Virus record (IMG/VR): IMGVR_UViG_3300037502_000458 | Location: 1-54,099 of that record | Length of the DNA stretch: 54,099 nt | Strand: one strand, 5' to 3' | DNA from: a virus | In this document: positions 1-6,655 of the stretch, piece after piece | Layout of the letters: each line of letters opens with the position of its first letter | Numbering within the stretch: the stretch's first letter is position 1 | The notes under the pieces: generated by a model | What the model was told of the DNA's origin: nothing | Databases searched by the model: none | What the model saw: the letters and a program-made list of their open reading frames with translations, nothing else | Program-made: the position numbers and the translations under genes

Positions 1-63
1 CGCCGCTTCTACCGGGCGCTTTCGTCCGTTGATGAACCCAAGGATTCGTTCTTTTGATGCCAT
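1..63 (-). CDS. Winged-helix DNA-binding protein, N-terminal part (runs off the left edge)
   Basis: Twenty-one codons are visible, beginning MASKERILGF, preceded by AAGG seven bases before the ATG. The frame is open at base 1. Joined to base 54099 it continues in frame into the segment at 53893-54099 and gives an 89-residue protein with the pattern of a small winged helix: helix, basic turn, recognition helix (HTATDHLRRLHEEGKV) and a basic wing. This is the main evidence that the window is a circular contig. The gene would be the third in the leftward early operon after the YdaS-like regulator, so a transcriptional regulator is likely. Start is fairly sure; function is inferred from fold pattern only. 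Confidence 0.65.
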   Translation of the reverse strand, partial: MASKERILGFINGRKRPVEAA

Positions 64-173
64 TCGATTGCCTTCATACATACGTTGAAAACTGTCTCAA
101 AGAGACTGGGGAACGCTTCCATCGTGATGCCCTCCTCGTACAAGAGCCTCACTATTTCGCCTTTCATGTCCAT
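9..173 (-). CDS. Small helical phage protein of unknown function (54 aa)
   Basis: A 54-residue frame starting MDMKGEIVRLLYEEG and ending ...STDESAR. GAGG lies eight bases before the ATG, inside the end of the regulator gene, whose stop (164-166) overlaps it. A second ATG at 167 forms an ATGA overlap with that stop and is an alternative start. The protein looks wholly helical and acidic, with no recognised domain. It also overlaps the start of the winged-helix gene at 63, so the three frames are translationally coupled. Position directly after a Cro-like gene suggests an early regulatory or host-takeover role, which is inference. Confidence 0.6.
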   Translation of the reverse strand: MDMKGEIVRLLYEEGITMEAFPSLFETVFNVCMKAIEWHQKNESLGSSTDESAR

Positions 174-364
174 AGATCTGGCCTCAAGTCTTTCCTCGTT
201 ACACCTCCCTCAGTCTGATGCTCGATCTCTACTGCCAGCTCCGCACTGGGAACCCTCCGCTTCGAGATCAACAACCCCATCCAAGTCCTCGTGATACCCA
301 ACTTCCTAGCTAACTCAGCCTTGGAACCTCGGGGCTTGCCTTCAAAGTAACTGTTCAGATCCAT
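164..364 (-). CDS. YdaS/Cro-like helix-turn-helix regulator
   Basis: A 66-residue protein. Residues about 16-45 (SKAELARKLGITRTWMGLLI then the SAELAVEIE helix) form a Cro/CI-type helix-turn-helix, and the end RKDLRPDLW is the typical ending of YdaS-antitoxin/Cro-like phage proteins, whose role is to bind operator DNA as a dimer. The start at 364 is chosen over the longer frame because a perfect AGGAGGT sits five bases upstream. It is the first gene of the leftward transcription unit, divergent from the SSB/exonuclease module, with a dyad overlapping its own promoter, so autoregulation and control of the rightward genes are likely. No toxin partner or CI repressor was found. Confidence 0.8.
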   Translation of the reverse strand: MDLNSYFEGKPRGSKAELARKLGITRTWMGLLISKRRVPSAELAVEIEHQTEGGVTRKDLRPDLWT

Positions 365-383
365 GATTACCTCCTGTACTTCT

Positions 384-411
384 ATGTTACACGATCTGTC
401 TTGCAATGCAA
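384..411 (-). promoter_or_regulatory. Leftward early promoter upstream of the YdaS-like gene
   Basis: On the minus strand a -35 TTGCAT (406-411) is followed after 16 bases by a -10 TAACAT (384-389), four of six matches to TATAAT. It lies 20 bases upstream of the start codon at 364. The -35 box is inside a perfect 13-bp dyad, which fits a repressible sigma70 promoter for the leftward early operon. Prediction by eye only. Confidence 0.5.
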
Positions 412-412
412 G
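400..412. promoter_or_regulatory. Candidate operator dyad CTTGCA-A-TGCAAG
   Basis: A perfect inverted repeat with 6-bp arms and a single central base, in the 105-bp gap between the divergent regulator (start 364) and the first rightward gene (start 470). It overlaps the -35 box of the predicted leftward promoter, and its left arm could also serve as the -35 of a weak rightward promoter (TTGCAA, 17 bases, TTAGAG). A natural binding site for the YdaS/Cro-like protein; binding is inferred from position. Confidence 0.5.
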
Positions 413-469
413 CACAATGTATGTTAGAGTTTCATTTCCCTCATGTTGAGGGGTTAGAAAGGAGTGTTC

Positions 470-649
470 ATGGATGACTTTGTGTACATACCGTCAGCGA
501 AAACCGACGTAGGCAAGAGGATCCGAGAGGAATGGCAGCGGTTAGGTCAACTACCCCCGGACAAGGATCCGCGAGTCTTAGAGAACCGTAGAAAGGCATG
601 GGAATATGGACAGAATGGACCAAGCAGCGTTCCATCAAATGATGCTTGA
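470..649 (+). CDS. Small hypothetical protein, first gene of the rightward module (59 aa)
   Basis: The ATG at 470 is preceded by AGGAG with a five-base gap; an in-frame GTG at 464 lies inside that Shine-Dalgarno and is not used here. The protein starts MDDFVYIPSAKTDVGKRIRE and is charged and mostly helical. It contains no domain I recognise. It overlaps the next gene by 44 bases in another frame and is followed by the SSB-like gene, so it belongs to the rightward recombination module. Confidence 0.65.
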   Translation: MDDFVYIPSAKTDVGKRIREEWQRLGQLPPDKDPRVLENRRKAWEYGQNGPSSVPSNDA

Positions 650-776
650 ACGTCTTAAAGAACTTGAAGAGGCTGTGGAACGAGCAGAGAAGGGCGAAGC
701 CACAGAACAAGATTGGATACGAATCCGTTATGAATGCGGTTTAGGAGCTAAGAATGCTGATCGCAAGAGCAAGTGA
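606..776 (+). CDS. Small helical protein, 56 aa, overlapping both neighbours
   Basis: The frame runs from ATG 606 (MDRMDQAAFHQMMLERLKEL) to TGA 774-776. A polar, glutamate- and arginine-rich amphipathic helix (about residues 8-35) is followed by a second helix ending in basic residues. The upstream gene overlaps its first 44 bases and the SSB gene starts at 754 within its end, a tight overlapping chain typical of translational coupling. An AAAGG about ten bases upstream is a weak ribosome site; the ATG at 615 is an alternative. Function unknown. Confidence 0.6.
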   Translation: MDRMDQAAFHQMMLERLKELEEAVERAEKGEATEQDWIRIRYECGLGAKNADRKSK

Positions 777-1356
777 AGGAAAGAGCTTTACCCCCGTACC
801 TTCGGGATCCCATTTGGCAAGGTGCTACCGAATCATTGATCTTGGAACTCAGAAAACGGAATGGGCTGGGCAGGTCAAGCTCCTTCAGAAAGTCATGTTC
901 CAGTTTGAAGTTCACTCGGAAGATGACGAAGGTAATCCTCTGGTTACTTCAAAAGGGGAACCCATGTCCATCTCAAAGAACTACACCTTGTCCTTGGGAG
1001 ACAAATCCCAACTCAGGGCCGATCTGGAGGCTTGGAGAAGCAAGGAGTTCACAAGGGACGAGCTGAAGGGCTTTGAGCTGAAGAACGTACTAGGTGCGTG
1101 GTGTATGTTGACCGTTACCCGAGCTACCGGGAAAGACGGTAAGGATTACACCAACATCTCCGGTATCTCTCCGGTTCCCAAAGCTATGAAGGCTTCTCTC
1201 CCGGAACCCCACAACGAGGTTGGCATCTTCTCAATTTCCGATCCTGACATGGAGATGTTTGACACCTTCTCCGACCGGATCAAACAGAGAATCATGGACA
1301 CCCCCGAGTGGAAGTCCCGCAATACAACCGAAGACGATTCATCAATCCCTTTTTGA
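754..1356 (+). CDS. Phage single-stranded DNA-binding protein
   Basis: A 200-residue protein that ends TEDDSSIPF: an acidic tail closed by a hydrophobic IPF tip, the hallmark of bacterial and phage SSB C-termini, which recruit partner proteins. The body (about 10-150) is predicted mixed beta with FTPVPSGSHLARCY and VLGAWCMLTVT segments like the non-canonical phage SSB families. TAGGAGC about eight bases before the ATG supports the start. Expected role: coat ssDNA made by the exonuclease four genes downstream during recombination or replication. The tail is directly visible; the OB-fold is inferred. Confidence 0.75.
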   Translation: MLIARASEGKSFTPVPSGSHLARCYRIIDLGTQKTEWAGQVKLLQKVMFQFEVHSEDDEGNPLVTSKGEPMSISKNYTLSLGDKSQLRADLEAWRSKEFTRDELKGFELKNVLGAWCMLTVTRATGKDGKDYTNISGISPVPKAMKASLPEPHNEVGIFSISDPDMEMFDTFSDRIKQRIMDTPEWKSRNTTEDDSSIPF

Positions 1357-1364
1357 GACACATC

Positions 1365-1505
1365 ATGTACACCACTATCATCATCCCTCTGGCTGAACTT
1401 CCGACCGTCCTTCGTGCTCTCAACGCACAAAAACCTGTGGAAGTTAAGGTAGCCCCAAAGCCTCCAGTCAAACGGGGCCGTGGCCGTCCTCCCAAAGCCA
1501 AGTGA
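1365..1505 (+). CDS. Small protein with AT-hook-like tail (46 aa)
   Basis: Starts MYTTIIIPLAELPTVLRALN; a hydrophobic N-terminal strand and helix are followed by a lysine/proline linker and the tail KRGRGRPPKAK. The RGRPP core matches an AT-hook that inserts in the minor groove of AT-rich DNA. An upstream in-frame ATG at 1308 lies inside the SSB gene and is not used. Its last bases form a GTGA overlap with the next start, so the two are probably coupled. Likely a DNA-associated accessory protein of the recombination module; exact role unknown. Confidence 0.6.
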   Translation: MYTTIIIPLAELPTVLRALNAQKPVEVKVAPKPPVKRGRGRPPKAK

Positions 1506-1699
1506 CACAAATCGAGTTGTACGACGAATCCGGGAGGGTTGGGATACTGACCTTCTCGGATGATCGTTTGTCGTTCCAAGGAGCCCCTGATGAGGCTGCA
1601 AGGGCGTTCTTTGAAGCCTTCAATCAGGTCTTCTCCTCAGAACTACAGCAAGCGTATATAACCGGCTGGAACGACGCCTTGAAGGAGAAGGTTAATTGA
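1502..1699 (+). CDS. Hypothetical protein in recombination module (65 aa)
   Basis: GTG start overlapping the previous stop (GTGA). The sequence MTQIELYDESGRVGILTFSD suggests a small beta-hairpin N-terminus, followed by helices around FFEAFNQVF and QQAYITGWNDALKEKVN. No family recognised. Its TTGA overlap with the exonuclease start implies co-translation, and a partner or modulator role for the exonuclease is possible but unsupported. Confidence 0.6.
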   Translation: MTQIELYDESGRVGILTFSDDRLSFQGAPDEAARAFFEAFNQVFSSELQQAYITGWNDALKEKVN

Positions 1700-2451
1700 T
1701 AACGACTCAATTGATTGCTAAAGGCTTTACTACCTCTGAACACTGGTACACCCGAGACGGGGAACCTGCCTATACCGTTAAAGGGTCTACAGGAGAACGT
1801 CCTACGACCCTCAGAGACGCTAGAAAGCTAAATCTGGTTCCTAGTGTCACCTCAATCATTAACGTCGCTGCAAAACCCGGTTTAGAGAAGTGGAAGCAAC
1901 AACAGCTACTCCTTGCAGCTTTGACCCTTCCCAAGATCAATAGTGAATCCGAGGATGAGTACATCGACCGGATCATTCGTGACTCGAAAGAACAAGGGAA
2001 AGCCGCAGCGGATGCCGGGACCGAGATCCACGCCTCCATTGAGAGCTTCTACCAAGGCAAACCCAGTTCCTCCCCCTATGTTAAAGGGGCTACAAACCTC
2101 ATCCTTGAGACGTTTGGACCCCAATCTTGGATAGCGGAAAGATCGTTTTCTCATGAAATCGGTTTTGGAGGGAAGTGCGATCTTCATTGTCCTACTGTTG
2201 TCTTAGACGTAAAGACAAAAGAGTTTGAGGACCCCAAAGATGTCCAAGTCTATGAAGAACACATCATGCAACTCGCGGCGTATCGCGTTGGCCTTGGACT
2301 TCCTGAAGCCCGATGCGCCAACATCTTTGTATCCCGCTCATATCCGGGTGTTGTTACAGTCATTGAACACACCGAGGAAGACATCAAAAAAGGCTGGGAA
2401 ATGTTCACCTGCCTCCTGAAGTATTGGCAACTATCTAAAGGGTATCAATGA
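1696..2451 (+). CDS. PD-(D/E)XK exonuclease (RecB/lambda-exonuclease type)
   Basis: A 251-residue protein with the ordered motifs of the Cas4/RecB-like exonuclease fold: GTEIH (108-112), GGKCDLH with Asp162, then DVKTK with Asp171 and Lys173 as the metal-binding D-(D/E)XK core, and the QLAAYR helix (192-197) typical of motif QxxxY. Expected to degrade one strand of duplex DNA with Mg2+ to start recombination. It starts at a TTG overlapping the previous stop; a lone TTG start implies modest, coupled translation. No RecT/Beta annealase was seen nearby; the SSB upstream is the only obvious partner. Confidence 0.8.
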   Translation: MITTQLIAKGFTTSEHWYTRDGEPAYTVKGSTGERPTTLRDARKLNLVPSVTSIINVAAKPGLEKWKQQQLLLAALTLPKINSESEDEYIDRIIRDSKEQGKAAADAGTEIHASIESFYQGKPSSSPYVKGATNLILETFGPQSWIAERSFSHEIGFGGKCDLHCPTVVLDVKTKEFEDPKDVQVYEEHIMQLAAYRVGLGLPEARCANIFVSRSYPGVVTVIEHTEEDIKKGWEMFTCLLKYWQLSKGYQ

Positions 2452-2660
2452 AACCTGTTAAAGCCTTCAAAACAGAAGACGGAACTCTGTTTGAAGATCT
2501 CAGCGCAGCAGAAAGGCATCAAGCCTTCCTCGATAACCGTTCCGAGATTGAAGAGTTCCTCTCCAGCGATCTCAACCCCTATAAAGCAGCAGCACATCGG
2601 GGGATCGCTCGCATGACCGTCATCAACTGGTCCCTGTGGAGAACCAAAAATGACCGATGA
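2448..2660 (+). CDS. Hypothetical protein (70 aa)
   Basis: Overlaps the exonuclease stop by ATGA. The sequence KAFKTEDGTLFEDLSAAERHQ resembles the short beta-hairpin plus helix seen in many small phage proteins beginning with a TxDGxxFxD motif, followed by a second helical segment (YKAAAHRGIARMTVINW). No catalytic residues can be proposed. It is transcribed with the exonuclease. Confidence 0.6.
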   Translation: MKPVKAFKTEDGTLFEDLSAAERHQAFLDNRSEIEEFLSSDLNPYKAAAHRGIARMTVINWSLWRTKNDR

Positions 2661-2859
2661 CATGATCAAACAGGTGTTCTTCTATTGCGAGAACAAAGGC
2701 GGTCTCATCGCAGACGGCGTAGATATTCTGGAGTTTGCAAGGAAGATCGAAGCCGTTCTAACCCCTACGATTCAACTTCAAGAACACCACCGCTGTGTAA
2801 AGATCGTCTCTGATCTCAACAAAGAAGTCGGTAAGAAGTTGGCTACCCTAAGACCTTAA
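2650..2859 (+). CDS. Hypothetical protein, last gene of the rightward module (69 aa)
   Basis: Begins MTDDMIKQVFFYCENKGGLI; two helices around GVDILEFARKIEAVL and HHRCVKIVSDLNKEVGKKL. A GGAG about nine bases upstream supports the start within the previous gene. Its stop overlaps, on the opposite strand, the stop of the last late gene (2856), so rightward and leftward transcripts collide here without a visible terminator. Function unknown. Confidence 0.6.
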   Translation: MTDDMIKQVFFYCENKGGLIADGVDILEFARKIEAVLTPTIQLQEHHRCVKIVSDLNKEVGKKLATLRP

Positions 2860-3818
2860 GGGGTCATTGGCGGCATTCCGGTAAACGGCTCTGGCCTTTG
2901 AGGCTGTCTAACTGCTGGTTCTTTTGGAAGGTTTTGATAAACAAAAGGCAGAGCAGACAAAGCCATACCCGGAATAGTCGTCCTTGGAACCAGAGACAAC
3001 GCCCCACCAAGAACACCCAAGCCTGACGTAGCAATCTTTCCTAAGTCTCGGTCTTCAGGCGGCAGATCCATCTGCTGACGGATGTCGGCTATATCCACCC
3101 CAGCAGCACCCAGAGTCACCGGAGGTGCAACGTACCTACCTACGGTTTGCAGACCTCGGGTGATGGGTTGCATCATCCCTTCAAACGTCCTTGTAACCTG
3201 CTCCAATCCTGATCTGGCAGGTTTGGTTACACCGATCTCTCCTTGGGGACTCCTAGGTCCAAGGTATTGCCCCGGCTCAGTTCTGGGAGCCAAAACTCCC
3301 GAGGGCGTAGAAGTAAGCCCCGGAGCTTGAGTGAGAGGAGCTTTAGGTTCAAGACCCAGCCTCTTAGCTATTTCTTCTGCTTCCTTTGCTCTGGCCGCTT
3401 GCTGGGCGGTTTCTACGTTAAACCCCTGCATCCTAGCTCGGCCAGTTGCACCTTCTTCCGTAGTTCCTTGAAGAATCCTCTGAGCGTTTTGGTTCAGTTG
3501 AAACGGAGTTACTCCTGCTTGCCTTTGAGCAAACAACCTCCCTTCCTCTTTAGCCCTTCCAAGGTTCCTAGCGGCAGACATAGCGCCTTTACCAGCAAGT
3601 TGGGCACCTGACATCGCGGCCCCTGCCCCGGCTCCATAAAGACCGTATTCAATCCTCTCGGCTCGTTTAGATGCTTCTGATTGACTCGTATCAGGCTCTA
3701 CCGCCTCAAACCGATTTTGTTCCCGAGAAGGAAGGCGAGAGATGGCTTCTTGCATCTCTTCCTTCGACATCCCATCTGGAAACTCTACGGGGCCATAACC
3801 CTCTACGTTAACGATCAT
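2856..3818 (-). CDS. Putative internal virion/ejection protein (320 aa)
   Basis: N-terminus MIVNVEGYGPVEFPDGMSKE followed by EEMQEAI: a short FPDGMSxEEMQxAI motif that I associate with N-termini of phage virion proteins. Then an Ala/Gly-rich stretch (about 55-80, GLYGAGAGAAMSGAQLAGKG), an Arg/Glu/Gln-rich helical centre and a second Ala/Gly/Leu-rich segment (about 240-300). Such alternation of helix and Gly/Ala-rich, potentially membrane-active segments fits proteins ejected with the DNA. It is the last gene of the late operon, after three other large virion-type genes. Tentative. Confidence 0.55.
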   Translation of the reverse strand: MIVNVEGYGPVEFPDGMSKEEMQEAISRLPSREQNRFEAVEPDTSQSEASKRAERIEYGLYGAGAGAAMSGAQLAGKGAMSAARNLGRAKEEGRLFAQRQAGVTPFQLNQNAQRILQGTTEEGATGRARMQGFNVETAQQAARAKEAEEIAKRLGLEPKAPLTQAPGLTSTPSGVLAPRTEPGQYLGPRSPQGEIGVTKPARSGLEQVTRTFEGMMQPITRGLQTVGRYVAPPVTLGAAGVDIADIRQQMDLPPEDRDLGKIATSGLGVLGGALSLVPRTTIPGMALSALPFVYQNLPKEPAVRQPQRPEPFTGMPPMTP

Positions 3819-3821
3819 GGC

Positions 3822-5594
3822 TTACTCCCAAGTCTTTGTCTGAGGGTTGTACCGAGGAATACCAGAAGCCCGTGGAACCAAACGATTGCCATTGGCTATC
3901 TTAGAAAGATCCTCGTCATATTGTCTGAGCCTGTTTTTGTACCAATCGGATCTCTTGAACTCTCTGATCCCTTGATTGGATTCTTCAAACTTTGCAGCAA
4001 TGTCTTTGTCAAACTGACCACGCAGGGTGATCATGTCTGCCTTCATCCTCATAGAACCCGGAACATCTTCAGGATTGATTCCTGCTCGTCCAAAGAGTTG
4101 TTGCTCGTAGTTAGATACCGCACCCTTGGTATATTGAGACATCATGATCTGTGATTCAGTCATGAGTTGTAATGCCAATTGGAACCGAGCTTGTTGTTCA
4201 GGGTTCAAACGAAGATTCCGAACAATCGTTTGAAACTCAGGAATGCCAACAGCAAACCTTCCTCCCGGACCCGTTACACCAACACCCTGCTCAACCAATC
4301 TGGCAACCAAGGAACGAACTTCGTTGTTGCTAAAGATACCGAACATATCCTTAGCATCAGGAGCGTCTGCGTATTGCCTGAAAATCATCGCACGACTCAT
4401 ATTAGGTGTCGCACGATCTGAATTGTCCAATACCTCTCGACGTTTCTCATTCTCGTACCTTGCGCGATCCTCTGCTGTCAGGTTCGCTACCCTTTGATCA
4501 GTCTCTTGCTGTTGTTTGCTAGGAACGCCCAAAGTAGTCGGTTGAACAGGTTGGCCATCAGGAGCGGTGCCACCAGCCTCGCCTGCCTTGGATGTACCAA
4601 GATACGGCGCAACAACTTGCATGGCTTGCGGGCTATTCCGACCAAACTTCGCTGCGGCCTCGTCATATCTGGCTGCAAGATCCTTCGGAAGCGATTGGTT
4701 ACCCATACCCGGAATGAACCGATCCACAGTATCAGGGCTGACTTGTCGCTCTGCCAGTGCCTTTGCGCCAGCTTCTTTGCCTGCCAGTTCAGCAGGACTG
4801 GGAAGACCTTTAACCCAAGCCTCTACAGCAGCTTTCCCTTCCATAGCTACAGCACGAGGAACGCTCATTTCACCTTGGCTGGTGGCAATCTTTACCGTAT
4901 CCCCAGTGTCATAGAAGTACAGCCTTCCAGTTGCTGAATCATAGACACGGTTGTCTCGGAACTGATACCGATCCTTGTTGAATTGCCGAGCCTTATCCAT
5001 CGCCTCGGATACAGGACGGCCCTCCAACATGGATTGCAACAAGAATCCACGCTCACTCAGCATGGTTCCTGTAGGCTGGGAAATCTGAATGAACTTTACG
5101 TTCGGTCCAGTCATCCCCGGAGGGGGGATGTCAGGATTCTCAACCCGAGCAAACTCCGCTTGAGGGGTTCCTTCTTGCGGTCTCGTTGCGGGTGCACTAG
5201 GGGCACCACTAGGAGCACCGCTAGGAGGGGCACTAGGAGGCTGACCACCAAGAAGATTTTGGTACATCTTCTCCCGCTGACGCATCTGAGCGAGAGACAA
5301 ACCCCTCTCAGCCAATCCTAGTTGAGCCTGAGCGATCTCTTGCCCTCTCTTTTCTTCTAGTTCCTCTGCGGCCCTCATCTTTCCAGCAGCAGTACCCAGA
5401 CCCTCAAAGAACGATCCAGTCCTTCCGGGAGTCAATAGACCCTCTGCCAAAGCCAATAGCTGAGGATCGAACATCCGGTTTTTACGACCCTCTAGGGACT
5501 CTGTAAGCCTCGTTAAAGCCTCTTGATAGGTTTGATTAGCTTTTAGAGTCTCTGGGTCTGTACCAGCAACGTATGTAAGCGGAGCAGTAGCCAT
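3822..5594 (-). CDS. Putative internal virion protein, helical (590 aa)
   Basis: Residues 1-110 are predicted helical (YQEALTRLTESLEGRKNRMF, then EELEEKRGQEIAQAQLGLAERG), followed by a Pro/Ser/Ala/Gly-rich low-complexity linker (about 117-150). The remainder is mostly helical with a region about RFQLALQLMTESQIMMSQY. No enzymatic motif was found. It is separated by three bases from both neighbours, which are also virion-like, and probably forms part of the DNA-ejection apparatus like the internal core proteins of podoviruses. Inference from position and composition. Confidence 0.5.
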   Translation of the reverse strand: MATAPLTYVAGTDPETLKANQTYQEALTRLTESLEGRKNRMFDPQLLALAEGLLTPGRTGSFFEGLGTAAGKMRAAEELEEKRGQEIAQAQLGLAERGLSLAQMRQREKMYQNLLGGQPPSAPPSGAPSGAPSAPATRPQEGTPQAEFARVENPDIPPPGMTGPNVKFIQISQPTGTMLSERGFLLQSMLEGRPVSEAMDKARQFNKDRYQFRDNRVYDSATGRLYFYDTGDTVKIATSQGEMSVPRAVAMEGKAAVEAWVKGLPSPAELAGKEAGAKALAERQVSPDTVDRFIPGMGNQSLPKDLAARYDEAAAKFGRNSPQAMQVVAPYLGTSKAGEAGGTAPDGQPVQPTTLGVPSKQQQETDQRVANLTAEDRARYENEKRREVLDNSDRATPNMSRAMIFRQYADAPDAKDMFGIFSNNEVRSLVARLVEQGVGVTGPGGRFAVGIPEFQTIVRNLRLNPEQQARFQLALQLMTESQIMMSQYTKGAVSNYEQQLFGRAGINPEDVPGSMRMKADMITLRGQFDKDIAAKFEESNQGIREFKRSDWYKNRLRQYDEDLSKIANGNRLVPRASGIPRYNPQTKTWE

Positions 5595-5596
5595 GA

Positions 5597-6655
5597 TTAG
5601 CCCTCACCACCAGCAGTATTCACATCGCTGTATTCAGCCCCGTAATCAATAGGAACTTCTCGGCCTTGTTCGTTGTAGTAAGCAACCGCTCTAGGATCAA
5701 AGTACAGGTTTTGACCAGAGGAGTCTCTACCAGCATATTGAGCAGGATTCACAGTGAAGGTCCGTCCCTCGCCACCACCAAAGACTGACCCCGCAATCCT
5801 TCTCAAAGCCGTATCAAGCGGACTTCCTGCTCTGGTGGCTCCCAACATGGACATAATCCCCGTCACAGCACTGAGAGGAGATACTCCGTACTGCCCTGCT
5901 TGTCCCGGACCAACGAAGCCGGTGGTTTCACTCAAGGGTACTTGGAAGCCTCTTAGAAGGGCCTGTGCTTGCGTTGCGGTTTTAAGAGGAGCATCTCTCA
6001 AAGCCTGTTGATAGGTCTGCATTGCAGTACCCTGATCCATCAAGGCTTTCGATTCTCCTAAACCCAGTTCTTGTGCAGTCTTAGCGATTCCCGCTTGAGC
6101 TTTAGCTGCTTCGGTCTCCAAGCCCATTTCTTTCAGAGCAGCATCCAAAGCGCCTTTATAGCCCTCAGAAAGTGCTCCGTACTGCTGTCCTGTCAAAGTC
6201 CTAGCAGACTCGGCCAAACCTTGTCCCAAGGCTCCTGCGTACCTTTGCGACCCCAATTGACCGGCACCTACCATCCCTCCCCGTAGAGCAGGAAGGAGGT
6301 TTCTTTGAATGTTCTGTTCCGAAAGCCTTGCCATCTCCTGAACCACGTTCTGTGTGTACGGGTTCATGAAGGACTGGATCTTCTCAGGAGTAATACCAGC
6401 AGCAGCAGAAGCCGCAGTTTCTCCGGCAGCAGCCAATCCCGGTCGATAGGAAGCAGCAGCCCCCGGCGTCATCTGATACGCCTGCATCTGCAACGGATCT
6501 AACCCGGCAATCATCTGCTCGGGGGTTCTCCCCATCGCAGTGGTTCCAGCCGAAGCCAGACCCGTTAGATAGTCCGTATAGTATTGAGGCGCTTCCTGAG
6601 CCTTCGTCGTTGTAGTTTTAATATCGGGAAGCGGAGAACCTGCGGTAATACTCAT
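5597..6655 (-). CDS. Virion-associated protein, Ala/Gly-rich helical (352 aa)
   Basis: Contains the conserved-looking block FMNPYTQNVVQEMARLSEQN (about 117-136) followed by LLPALRGGMVGAGQLGSQRYAGAL, a pattern I recognise from large families of phage structural proteins encoded next to tail and ejection genes. The centre is a long Ala/Gln/Glu helix; the C-terminus (VNPAQYAGRDSSGQNLYFDP) is probably globular. Its start codon overlaps the stop of the 1569-residue protein. Likely a virion component that interacts with that protein. Confidence 0.6.
   Translation of the reverse strand: MSITAGSPLPDIKTTTTKAQEAPQYYTDYLTGLASAGTTAMGRTPEQMIAGLDPLQMQAYQMTPGAAASYRPGLAAAGETAASAAAGITPEKIQSFMNPYTQNVVQEMARLSEQNIQRNLLPALRGGMVGAGQLGSQRYAGALGQGLAESARTLTGQQYGALSEGYKGALDAALKEMGLETEAAKAQAGIAKTAQELGLGESKALMDQGTAMQTYQQALRDAPLKTATQAQALLRGFQVPLSETTGFVGPGQAGQYGVSPLSAVTGIMSMLGATRAGSPLDTALRRIAGSVFGGGEGRTFTVNPAQYAGRDSSGQNLYFDPRAVAYYNEQGREVPIDYGAEYSDVNTAGGEG

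Noticed and set aside
3082-6502. Several plus-strand frames of 60-160 codons antisense to the internal virion genes
   Set aside because: All mirror the minus-strand genes, overlap each other and lack ribosome sites or conserved motifs.
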